From Bacteroidales bacterium (lineage in GTDB: Bacteria > Bacteroidota > Bacteroidia > Bacteroidales > JAADJA01), in assembly GCA_029933495.1 (NCBI GenBank), contig JAOZOC010000035.1:1-13267 (forward strand): a stretch of 13,267 nucleotides of DNA, in the 5' to 3' direction. The position numbers were made by a program, and so were the translations under genes. Under the pieces are notes generated by a model, which was not told the origin of the DNA, did no database searches, and saw nothing but the letters and a program-made list of their open reading frames with translations. Of the stretch, positions 6,353 to 13,267 are shown in pieces. Positions within the stretch are counted from its first letter, which is position 1; every line of letters begins with the position of its first letter.

Positions 6353-6368
6353 AAGTAAGTACTTGCTT
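6353..6368. promoter_or_regulatory. Predicted TetR operator upstream of the efflux operon
   Basis: AAGTAAGTACTTGCTT is a 16-bp palindrome with 7 of 8 pairs complementary. Its reverse complement recurs (14/16) before the tetR start codon. It sits 40 bp upstream of the channel gene's ATG and includes a TTG (6363-6365) that could be the -33 element, so a bound repressor would exclude RNA polymerase. Confidence 0.65.
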
Positions 6369-6390
6369 AATATAAATATTATTATAATCT
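6363..6390 (+). promoter_or_regulatory. Weak candidate promoter of the efflux operon
   Basis: TTG at 6363-6365 lies inside the operator. About 19 nt downstream is the AT-rich TATAATCTAT (6383-6392), which only loosely resembles TAnnTTTG. No better -7 element is present between the tetR stop and the next ATG. An AAAGGA at 6397-6402 may serve as ribosome binding site. Confidence 0.33.
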
Positions 6391-6408
6391 ATTATAAAGG
6401 ACAAAAAA

Positions 6409-7692
6409 ATGTACAAAAAAACCCTTATTATTTTACTTTTTCCGGTGATACTGCAAGCGCAGGAGGTGGACAAAGTAGGTGTGCTGTTCGATTCGCTCAA
6501 AACAAATCCGCAGATAAAGAGCGATGAGATAATGATGGAGCGTGCTCTTCTCGGTAAGAGTATGGCAAACAGTATGTTGTTCCCCAAATTGGATATATTT
6601 GGCAAATATGATTATGCTAACACTCCGGCAGGAATGCTACCCATTGCACCAAACGACTTGCTTGCAATGGTGAAGAATCCTTCTGTTGCCCAGCCATTCA
6701 GCCAGAATATTTTTCGTGGTGGAGCGGCACTTTCGATGCCTCTGTTTGTTAAGTCTATATACACAATGGCATCAAAAGCAAAAATGATGTATCAATCGGC
6801 TCAGATCAAAAGGGAAATTGACCTGATGAAAAATGAAGCCGTTATCGTCAGTTCCAATGCAAACCTGCAATATATGCAGGCTCTTGATAAGGCTTTGGAG
6901 AAAAAGCGCAACTCTTTGCAAAAGGTCAGGGAGATCGTTCAAATTAAGGTTGACAACGGTCGTGCGCCGGAATCGGCACTGCTGAAGATAAATAACGGGA
7001 TTAATGAAATTGACATAATGCGTAATGACGTGGCACTGAACAGGGAAAAGGCCATCGCAATGATATTTTCCCTTACAAACGTGCGGCTATCTTCTCCGGT
7101 TAAAATGGAACAGACCGGAAGCTACTCAAACGGACAGTTGAAAGTTCTTGAACCGCTGCAACAAAAGCTTGAGGCCACAAAACTCGGTGTCAGAGCGGAA
7201 AAGGAGAAACTATATCCTGCTTTGGTTCTGCACGGTAACTACAATCACAGTTATGCAAATGCTTATAACAACGGGTTAACGGTAAACGAAGATTTTGCAA
7301 CAGTGGGGGTGACACTGAAAATACCAATATTCGAAAAAGACCAGTATGTGAAAATAAAGCAAAGTAAACTGGATATGCTTGATATTCAGAATGAACTTGA
7401 CAAGATGAGAGTGGAGTTTACATCGCAGGCAAAACAATTGGAAATCAGTCTGACCCTGCTCAATACCTCCATAGAACTTTACAAAAACAGCATCAAAGAC
7501 AAATCAAAACTGCTTGATGTAGCAAAAGTAGCATACGGTAACGACAGGATGTCAATTGAAGATTATATGAAATATGAAGATGATCTGCTTTTTGAAGAAT
7601 CAAAATTATTTAAAGCACAAGCCGATAAATGGCAAACGTTGATGAAATTAGCTGTTATATACGGAAATAAAATAGAGGAGATAGTAAAATGA
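6409..7692 (+). CDS. TolC-family outer-membrane efflux channel
   Basis: The 427-residue protein has a signal peptide (MYKKTLIILLFPVILQAQ) and no lipobox cysteine. It contains two long helical repeats rich in Lys, Glu, Ala and Leu (about 115-225 and 325-425), separated by strands such as LYPALVLHGNYNHSYA and VGVTLKIPIFEKDQ. The latter is the typical TolC-family strand ending in P-[ILV]-F. The equivalent in the first repeat is GGAALSMPLF. Trimers of such proteins form a channel through the outer membrane and periplasm for a tripartite pump. Its stop overlaps the next start (ATGA at 7689-7692), indicating co-translation with the adaptor. It is probably the first gene of the operon controlled by the upstream TetR protein. 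Confidence 0.88.
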   Translation: MYKKTLIILLFPVILQAQEVDKVGVLFDSLKTNPQIKSDEIMMERALLGKSMANSMLFPKLDIFGKYDYANTPAGMLPIAPNDLLAMVKNPSVAQPFSQNIFRGGAALSMPLFVKSIYTMASKAKMMYQSAQIKREIDLMKNEAVIVSSNANLQYMQALDKALEKKRNSLQKVREIVQIKVDNGRAPESALLKINNGINEIDIMRNDVALNREKAIAMIFSLTNVRLSSPVKMEQTGSYSNGQLKVLEPLQQKLEATKLGVRAEKEKLYPALVLHGNYNHSYANAYNNGLTVNEDFATVGVTLKIPIFEKDQYVKIKQSKLDMLDIQNELDKMRVEFTSQAKQLEISLTLLNTSIELYKNSIKDKSKLLDVAKVAYGNDRMSIEDYMKYEDDLLFEESKLFKAQADKWQTLMKLAVIYGNKIEEIVK

Positions 7693-8744
7693 AAACAAAC
7701 AGAAAAACATTAGTATGGACCGTTGTGATAATCGTAGTAGTAATCGGTGGAATTTTAGCGGTCAAAAGGGCTAAAAACAGGGAAAACAACCTGCCTCCTG
7801 CCAAAATGTATTCAATAGTTGTTTCAACTTTTAACCCGTTAGTGGATCAGGTCAGACTAACTCTTCCATACCTTGCCGAGACACAAAACGACAAAGATGT
7901 AAAGTTAACGACAAAGATTGCAGGCAGGGTTGAATATATAAAGCCTAGCGGAACAACGGTTAAAAAGGGTGATGTCATTGCAAGGATTGACAACACAAGT
8001 GTCAAAAGTAATATCAGCAGTGTCAGGTCTCAAATTGATGCACAGCAACAGGCCCTCGACAACCTGAGGGAGACCCATGAAAGAACCCTGGAATTGCTTA
8101 AAGTCAAAGGTGCTTCAATCGAACAGTCTCAAATGGAGGAAAGTAAGATTGCAGGACTGGAATCGAAAGTCGAATCTTTAAAGCAGAAACTGAATGAACT
8201 TGAAAATATGTTGACTTATTCTATAATAACCTCTCCTGTTGACGGCAGGATATCGAAAACAATGAGCAACAAAGGAGATATTGCAATGCCGGGTCATCCC
8301 ATTGCCGGCTTAAGTGCTGACAACGGCTTCTATTTGATGGTGAGAGTACCTGATGACCTTAAAATTTCCGGTATTATTCTTAACGGTAACAAGTATGACG
8401 CAATTCCCCTGAACAGTACATTCCACGGATTATCCGAATACAAGGTTTATACAAATGAAGAAAATATGACAACAGGTAACAGAATGACCGTTGATGTTGT
8501 GGTCTTTGACGGGGAGGCGGTTAAACTGCCATTTGATGCGGTTCTGAATCGTGACGGTAAAAGTTATGTAATGCTTGTTGAAGGCGACAAAGCTGTTCCA
8601 CGGGAGGTCAATATTATTCAGACGGGAGAAAACGGTATTGCAATTAGTGACAAATATCTGGCAGGTAAAAAGATCGTTGTTGCAAAACAGGATATTTTGT
8701 TAAAGCTCGCCAGCGGAGTTTCACTTAAAGTTAAGGAGGGATAG
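7689..8744 (+). CDS. RND periplasmic adaptor (membrane-fusion protein)
   Basis: The 351-residue protein has an N-terminal membrane anchor (about residues 8-25) without a lipobox, so it is anchored by a helix rather than a lipid. The first lipoyl half is around 73-101 (TTKIAGRVEYIKPSGTTVKKGDVIARID). A coiled-coil hairpin spans about 103-175 with many Gln, Glu and Lys. The second lipoyl half is around 178-206 (SIITSPVDGRIS..KGDIAMPGHPIAGL). A beta-barrel and membrane-proximal domain follow. It bridges the RND pump in the inner membrane to the outer-membrane channel. The coiled coil is fairly short compared with AcrA-type adaptors. Gene order channel-adaptor-pump with a 4-nt overlap before and a 3-nt gap after it indicates one operon. 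Confidence 0.88.
   Translation: MKTNRKTLVWTVVIIVVVIGGILAVKRAKNRENNLPPAKMYSIVVSTFNPLVDQVRLTLPYLAETQNDKDVKLTTKIAGRVEYIKPSGTTVKKGDVIARIDNTSVKSNISSVRSQIDAQQQALDNLRETHERTLELLKVKGASIEQSQMEESKIAGLESKVESLKQKLNELENMLTYSIITSPVDGRISKTMSNKGDIAMPGHPIAGLSADNGFYLMVRVPDDLKISGIILNGNKYDAIPLNSTFHGLSEYKVYTNEENMTTGNRMTVDVVVFDGEAVKLPFDAVLNRDGKSYVMLVEGDKAVPREVNIIQTGENGIAISDKYLAGKKIVVAKQDILLKLASGVSLKVKEG
8733..8739 (+). promoter_or_regulatory. Strong Shine-Dalgarno for the RND pump gene
   Basis: AAGGAGG lies within the last codons of the adaptor gene, 8 nt before the pump ATG at 8748. A full-consensus site is unusual in this window, where most genes lack one, and it supports both the start choice and efficient translation of the large pump subunit. 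Confidence 0.6.
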
Positions 8745-8747
8745 ACT

Positions 8748-11700
8748 ATGTTTGACTATTTTTACAAACGCCCGTACCTGCTCTATTCCCTTATTGGGGG
8801 CTTTTTTATTATGGGAATAGTGGCATTGATTGTATTGCCGAAAAATCTTTTTCCCGATGCCAATCCTCCCCAGGTTATTGTGATAACAAAGGTGCCCGGT
8901 GCTACGGCACAGGTTGCAGCCAATACCGTTTCAAAACCCATCGAACAGGAAGTGTCGAGGTTGGGTATGGTTACGGATATCAGCTCAATTAATGTGGCCA
9001 ACTTTTCAATTGTCAAAACGGAATTCAGCTACAAAAAAAGTCTTAATGCCGCCGCAGTTGATGTTGCAAACGCCCTGTCAATAGCAAAGGGAAAACTGCC
9101 TGCAAATGTTAATCCGGCAATCTACACAGCCGGTGATTTTACTCTGCCCGTTGATGTCATATCGTTGTCACCAAAAAATGACGATATGAATTTGAGTGAC
9201 ATCAGGAAAATTGCTGAAAGCTTTATAAAGCCCTATCTATTAAGTAATCCTGATATTGGGAATGTTGAAATATTCGGGGGATATCAAAGTTCAATTAATA
9301 TTGAGGTTGATCCTTTCAAAGCCAAGCGTTACGGAATACAGTTCGACAAAATAGCTATGGCACTGAAAACTCTGAACAGGGATATGCCTGTCGGTTTTGT
9401 TAAAGGTGATGACAATTTCTATACAATAACGTTCTATGGCGAGAAAGATGAAGTTGAAAAGATAAAAAACATAACGGTAATGCCAAATGTCAGGATAGGT
9501 GATATTGCTGATGTGAAGTGGGGATATGCAAAACGTACCAGTGGTTATATCGGGAATGGCAAGCCTTCAATTGCACTGGCTATTCAGCGTGCTCCCAAAG
9601 GAAGCGTTCTTGATGTAAGTAAGGCTGCGCGAAAAGAGATGAAAAATCTCGCTGCACACTATTCAAATATTGACTTTGAGATATCCGATACTCAACGTGA
9701 CCTTATCGAACTTGCAAACGACAATATGCTTGTGGCACTGCGCGACGCCATATTTTATACCCTTCTCGTTATTCTTATTTTTCTTGGGAATTTCAGAGCT
9801 ATTGCCGCAGCCGCCATCACTATCCCGATGGTTTTCTTTTCCACAATGGCTGTGATATGGCTTACCGGTGGAGAGCTTAACATTGTGATATACACTGCAA
9901 TAATACTTGCACTTGGAATGTTGACGGATAATGCGGTTGTAGTTCTTGAAAATATTGAACGGCATCTTAACGAGTTAAAGGAAGACTTGCAAACGGCAAT
10001 TACAAAAGGCACCAAAGAGGTCATCGGGCCTGTATGGGCCGGCACCATCGCCACAATTTTCGTTGTGTTTCCGTTGATGTTCATCGGTGGTTTCCCCGAA
10101 AAGATTTTCAAACCTCTTATCTTTACTTTAATCATTGCTCTGCTAATTTCTTTTTTCCTTTCCATAACATTTATCCCAAAACTTCTTGAGGCATTCTTTA
10201 AAAGAGGAACCGGAAAAACAAAAGTTGAGATATGGTTCGATAACCTGTACAACAAAACTATCGGACGACTGGTCGGGCCTTATGTTGGTGTTATTAAATA
10301 TTCAAATGGCAAAAACCGTTTTATACGCAGATTGGTTCTTTCACTTGGTGTTGTTATACTATTGCTTATCAGTGTAAAAAGTATATTGCCGACCATTGGT
10401 AAAGATGCTATGCCCCCTATGGATACAGGAATTATAAAAGCTCAGGTAGCATTCAGTTCCAACGAAACGGTTAATAGTGCTGAAGCTAAAATTGAGCCCT
10501 TTTTGAAATGGGTAAACAAACAACCCTGGGCTGTCAGAAGTTCGGTTGCTTTCGGGAGTGAGGCAGGTGTGCTGAGTCTTGGCAGTGGCAACCTTCCTTC
10601 GGAGGCAACAATAACCATCAACTGTGTTGACCGCTTCAGCAGGGATAAAACAATATGGGAAATAGAAGATACCCTGCGCAACAGGATATCAAAACTCGAA
10701 GGTGTTAAAAAGAATGATGTTTATGATTTCGGTGCAACAGCCGTTTCTTCAATAAAAGCTTCTCTTGATGTGAGGCTGAAATCTCCCGTAGTGGACGGGC
10801 TTGCAGAAAAATCACACGAAGTGGAAAAATCAATTAGTCAGATAAAAGGATTGACTTCCGTATCAACAAGCTGGGATAAGGATTTCTCGGAAATCGTTCT
10901 TGATATTGATGAAAATAAAGCGTTAAGTTATGGAATAACACCTTATCAGATTGCTATGCAAATACCGGTGAAAGGACAGATAGTGGGATTGAATGCCGAC
11001 TTACAGTCAATGAATACACAGTTTGTGCGACTCTATCTGAAAGGGAAATTCAACCAAAACGAACAGACACTGCGGTTGCTCCCTATTCATACAATGATGG
11101 GGGATATTCCTCTTGAACAGGTTGCCAAAATATCAAAAAATTTGACTTATGCCAAGATCGAAAGGAATAAAATGCTTTACAGCATTGACATAAACGGATA
11201 CCGTGCCAACAGGCCGGTTACACATCTCACGCAGGATGCCGAAAGTGCTCTGGCAAAGATCAAAAGTGACAATGATGTTATAATCACTCAGGAAGGTGAT
11301 ATTGCGCAGATTAACGACAGTTTTCAGAGAATGATGAAAGCTATAGCACTGGGAATACTTATTTTGACCATTGCATTGATAGCCATTTATAAGTCGGTGC
11401 GTTTGTCGCTGATAATGATATTCGTACTACCGTTGTCAATGATTGGGGCTGCCTGGGGGATGCTCCTTTTCCACAAGCCGAGTTGTATGCCGAGTATGCT
11501 GGGGATTTTATTACTGTTTGGTATCATAATTAAAAATGCGGTTTTGCTAATTGATTTTTACCAGATGTACCGTGCAAAAGGCGAATCACCTTATGAGAGT
11601 GCTATTGAGAGTGTGCGGGTTCGTTTCCGTCCGGTTATGATGACCGCTTTCGGAACAATTGCAGGTATGATACCAATTGCACTTGAACAAGCTGTCGGAC

Positions 11701-11837
11701 TTGAACGCCTCAGCCCTCTCGCCGATGTCGCCATTGGCGGTTTACTGATAGGGACATTGCTGACATTGATCTATGTGCCTATGTTTGCATACATTGCCGA
11801 TAGTAAAAAGAAAAAAGTTAAAGTAAGGGTAACATAA
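8748..11837 (+). CDS. RND efflux pump, HAE/AcrB-type permease
   Basis: At 1029 residues this has full RND length. It shows the classic layout: first membrane helix at about 12-30; a periplasmic loop with the PGATAQVAANTVSKPIEQEV block; a cluster of helices from about 330 to 480; and the duplicated second half with its own large loop and a helix cluster from about 865 to the end. The TM4 motif LGMLTDNAVVVLENIERH has Asp394 but Asn395 where AcrB has a second Asp. The partners of the proton relay are present: Lys929 (IIKNAVLLIDF) and Thr966 (MMTAFGTIAG). It is therefore a proton-driven exporter of the drug/lipophile type rather than the heavy-metal type, whose TM4 motif differs. Substrates cannot be predicted. 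It works with the adaptor and channel encoded before it. Confidence 0.92.
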   Translation: MFDYFYKRPYLLYSLIGGFFIMGIVALIVLPKNLFPDANPPQVIVITKVPGATAQVAANTVSKPIEQEVSRLGMVTDISSINVANFSIVKTEFSYKKSLNAAAVDVANALSIAKGKLPANVNPAIYTAGDFTLPVDVISLSPKNDDMNLSDIRKIAESFIKPYLLSNPDIGNVEIFGGYQSSINIEVDPFKAKRYGIQFDKIAMALKTLNRDMPVGFVKGDDNFYTITFYGEKDEVEKIKNITVMPNVRIGDIADVKWGYAKRTSGYIGNGKPSIALAIQRAPKGSVLDVSKAARKEMKNLAAHYSNIDFEISDTQRDLIELANDNMLVALRDAIFYTLLVILIFLGNFRAIAAAAITIPMVFFSTMAVIWLTGGELNIVIYTAIILALGMLTDNAVVVLENIERHLNELKEDLQTAITKGTKEVIGPVWAGTIATIFVVFPLMFIGGFPEKIFKPLIFTLIIALLISFFLSITFIPKLLEAFFKRGTGKTKVEIWFDNLYNKTIGRLVGPYVGVIKYSNGKNRFIRRLVLSLGVVILLLISVKSILPTIGKDAMPPMDTGIIKAQVAFSSNETVNSAEAKIEPFLKWVNKQPWAVRSSVAFGSEAGVLSLGSGNLPSEATITINCVDRFSRDKTIWEIEDTLRNRISKLEGVKKNDVYDFGATAVSSIKASLDVRLKSPVVDGLAEKSHEVEKSISQIKGLTSVSTSWDKDFSEIVLDIDENKALSYGITPYQIAMQIPVKGQIVGLNADLQSMNTQFVRLYLKGKFNQNEQTLRLLPIHTMMGDIPLEQVAKISKNLTYAKIERNKMLYSIDINGYRANRPVTHLTQDAESALAKIKSDNDVIITQEGDIAQINDSFQRMMKAIALGILILTIALIAIYKSVRLSLIMIFVLPLSMIGAAWGMLLFHKPSCMPSMLGILLLFGIIIKNAVLLIDFYQMYRAKGESPYESAIESVRVRFRPVMMTAFGTIAGMIPIALEQAVGLERLSPLADVAIGGLLIGTLLTLIYVPMFAYIADSKKKKVKVRVT

Positions 11838-11856
11838 AACATTTAAATTCAGAAAA

Positions 11857-12567
11857 ATGAAAACAATTGCAATTAAACTGGTTAGTGTGCTGTTTATGAT
11901 AGCTGTTATTGACAGCCACTCATTTGCACAATCGAATTTCGAAAAAGACTTTGTGGCTTTTCACAAAAAAGCAATAATGACCTGTGGGTTGATTAAAAAG
12001 CCCGAAATGCACAAAAAAGCAGAGATACTTCAGGAATTAAAAGAGTTCAGGACGCAGTTAGGCGAGCTTCAGAAAAAGTATGCCGGCAATCCTCCTGAAG
12101 AATATTCAAATGACCCGCTGTGGAAATCATATTTTATGGGATTTTACGATATCATTGACGCATTACAAACAAGAGTTGAAAAAGAGAATTATAAAGTTGC
12201 GGCAATGAACTGTTCAAGGTTCTGTATGCTTTTTGACAAGATACATACTATTAACGGACATCTTACATTAACGGATATGATGTTCAGGTGGTTTTCGCAG
12301 GTGACTATGACAACCAATATGGTGAATGCCGCAAATTATCCCGGTGCAGAGCATAATGACAAAAATGTCAGGGAACTCCACAAGAAAGTTCTTGAATTCA
12401 AGAAAGCTGCAAAAAAATCGGAAGAGTTTAACAAAGAATTCAAAAATATTGATAAACTATATTCTAAATGGTTGAATGCACTTGAAAGTAATGATTATCA
12501 GGGTGTATCTGATACGTTCAAAAAATTTCAGGGTGCTTTTGGAAAGGTGTTTCTGATGTCGCTTTAG
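11857..12567 (+). CDS. Secreted helical protein of unknown function with Cys/Met/His residues
   Basis: I do not recognise this 236-residue protein. A signal peptide is clear (about residues 1-24, cut after SFA before Q25). The mature part is almost entirely helical and Lys-rich, compatible with a four-helix bundle. Cys43 lies in MTCGLIKKPEMH. Cys119 and Cys123 form C-x3-C in MNCSRFCMLFDKIH, with Met124 and His130 close by. NGHLTLTDMMFRWF (His135, Met141, Met142) follows. The outline recalls cytochrome c'-like bundles, but no CxxCH heme site exists, so covalent heme is excluded. Binding of a metal such as copper, or a disulfide Cys119-Cys123, is possible. It starts 19 nt after the RND gene, so it is probably the last gene of the efflux operon and acts in the periplasm. 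Confidence 0.7.
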   Translation: MKTIAIKLVSVLFMIAVIDSHSFAQSNFEKDFVAFHKKAIMTCGLIKKPEMHKKAEILQELKEFRTQLGELQKKYAGNPPEEYSNDPLWKSYFMGFYDIIDALQTRVEKENYKVAAMNCSRFCMLFDKIHTINGHLTLTDMMFRWFSQVTMTTNMVNAANYPGAEHNDKNVRELHKKVLEFKKAAKKSEEFNKEFKNIDKLYSKWLNALESNDYQGVSDTFKKFQGAFGKVFLMSL

Positions 12568-12575
12568 AGAATACA

Positions 12576-12679
12576 GTTTAAACAATATTCAAGTGTGGTT
12601 TACAATTGCGCTTAAAGAGGAATTGTAGTAGTTTAAACAGACTGGCTGCTTTCTTCAGTCTTGGATTTTAAAATAATCC
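12576..12679. repeat. Cluster of inverted repeats downstream of the efflux operon
   Basis: Two copies of the palindrome GTTTAAAC (12576-12583, 12631-12638) enclose a stem TACAATT (12601-12607) / AATTGTA (12621-12627) with a 13-nt loop. Next are AGACTG (12639-12644) / CAGTCT (12656-12661) and GGATT (12663-12667) / AATCC (12675-12679). None is followed by a proper T-run. The series may stop transcription, protect the message end or be a repeat-derived element. The rest of the 222-nt gap holds the promoter of the next gene; no ORF is seen. Confidence 0.4.
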
Positions 12680-12741
12680 TGTGCGTAATCTAAACCCGAA
12701 CCAGCCATAACCATTTAAAAAAATCTTTAAGGGATTTTATA

Positions 12742-12749
12742 TACATTTG
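12742..12749 (+). promoter_or_regulatory. -7 element of the promoter for the MtfA-like gene
   Basis: TACATTTG is an exact TAnnTTTG match followed by C, 40 nt before the ATG at 12790. The -33 region is not convincing (only AT-rich sequence with ATTTAAA around 12712-12718). The gene is therefore probably transcribed independently of the efflux operon. Confidence 0.5.
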
Positions 12750-12789
12750 CATCTCATAAGATTGTTTAATGTTTCATTAAAATCAAATA

Positions 12790-13267
12790 ATGGTAACCAT
12801 ATTTTCGATTGTTGTTGTAGCAATTGCAGTTTACATCATTTTCAGGTTTGTCTTTAACACAAAAAAAGTGGACGAGAAGTTACTTAAATCACCTTTTCCT
12901 CCCGAATGGAGAAAAATATTGAACGAAAAGGTTTTGTATTACAAAATGTTACCGGATGACAGGAAACGGGAATTTGAGAAAAGGGTGAAAAATTTCATTG
13001 CCACAAAAAACATACATGGTATTGATGTTGAAATAGACGATGCCGACAAACTGCTTGTTGCTTCAAGTGCTGTTATCCCTATGTTTGGCTTTCCCGAATA
13101 CAATTATTCCAATGTCAGGGAGGTTATTATTTATCCTGATTCCTTTGATGATAAATTTCAGACAAATGATGCTATAGGACAAAGAGATATACTCGGGATG
13201 GTGGGTGACGGTTTTATGAACGGCACGGTTATTTTGTCAAAACCCGACCTTGAAGCAGCATTTAACG
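12790..13267 (+). CDS. MtfA-family (M90) zinc-dependent peptidase, N-terminal part
   Basis: The frame is open to the window end (159 codons), so the gene is cut. An N-terminal hydrophobic helix (about residues 2-22) would anchor it in a membrane. Then come FPPEWRKILNEKVLYYKMLPDDRKREFEKRVKNFIATKNIHGID, LLVASSAVIPMFGFPEYNYSNVREVIIYPDSFD, and GTVILSKPDLEAAF. These blocks, in this order, are characteristic of the M90 family, in which the HExxH zinc motif follows shortly after the VILSKPDL segment and so lies outside the window. E. coli MtfA is cytoplasmic and linked to the Mlc repressor and glucose uptake; Bacteroidota homologs with a membrane anchor are uncharacterised. Its own promoter suggests independence from the efflux operon. 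Confidence 0.82.
   Translation, partial: MVTIFSIVVVAIAVYIIFRFVFNTKKVDEKLLKSPFPPEWRKILNEKVLYYKMLPDDRKREFEKRVKNFIATKNIHGIDVEIDDADKLLVASSAVIPMFGFPEYNYSNVREVIIYPDSFDDKFQTNDAIGQRDILGMVGDGFMNGTVILSKPDLEAAFN

Noticed and set aside
9755..10255. 166-codon open frame on the minus strand
   Set aside because: It lies fully inside the RND pump gene, opposite strand, with low-complexity basic composition; it is a shadow of the membrane-helix coding region.
12576..12638. Integron attC site, suggested by paired GTT...AAC boxes and an inner stem
   Set aside because: GTTTAAAC does not fit the GTTRRRY core, no integrase or cassette array is nearby, and the repeats are in an ordinary intergenic gap.

Overview
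The window looks like chromosomal DNA from a Bacteroidota bacterium. The evidence is two to three promoters of the Bacteroidota type (-7 element TAnnTTTG), mostly weak Shine-Dalgarno sequences, outer-membrane proteins whose signal peptides end in A-Q, and protein sequences typical of that phylum. All genes are on the + strand. The FmdE-like proteins and a cysteine-motif iron-sulfur flavoprotein suggest an anaerobic lifestyle; this is an inference. No rRNA, tRNA, CRISPR array, transposase or phage gene was seen.

Region A (1-1291): the C-terminal end of a TauE/SafE-type membrane permease overlaps by 4 nt a signal-peptide-bearing, porin O/P-like outer-membrane protein. Region B (1292-1989): after a short GC-rich palindromic spacer comes the first FmdE-family protein, followed by a probable terminator. 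Region C (2070-4731): a tight run encoding a second, diverged FmdE-family protein, two half-size permeases, a single-domain rhodanese and an iron-sulfur flavoprotein. The permeases resemble each other without gaps, lie in the same reading frame separated by one stop codon and one lysine codon, and have opposite charge bias. The run looks like one functional unit that moves or redox-converts a small sulfur- or metalloid-like substrate, but the substrate cannot be read from sequence. An alpha/beta hydrolase (4750-5658) follows.

Region D (5659-12567): a tetR-type repressor gene, a TolC-like outer-membrane channel, a membrane-fusion protein, an RND pump, and a secreted helical protein of unknown function carrying Cys, Met and His residues. 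A near-perfect 16-bp palindrome lies just upstream of the efflux genes. A 14/16 match to its reverse complement sits directly before the tetR start codon, and a third partial copy overlaps the tetR -33 element. This predicts that the TetR protein represses both itself and the pump operon. Region E (12568-13267): a hairpin-rich intergenic stretch, a promoter, and the 5' part of an MtfA-family (M90) zinc peptidase gene that runs off the window before its HExxH motif.
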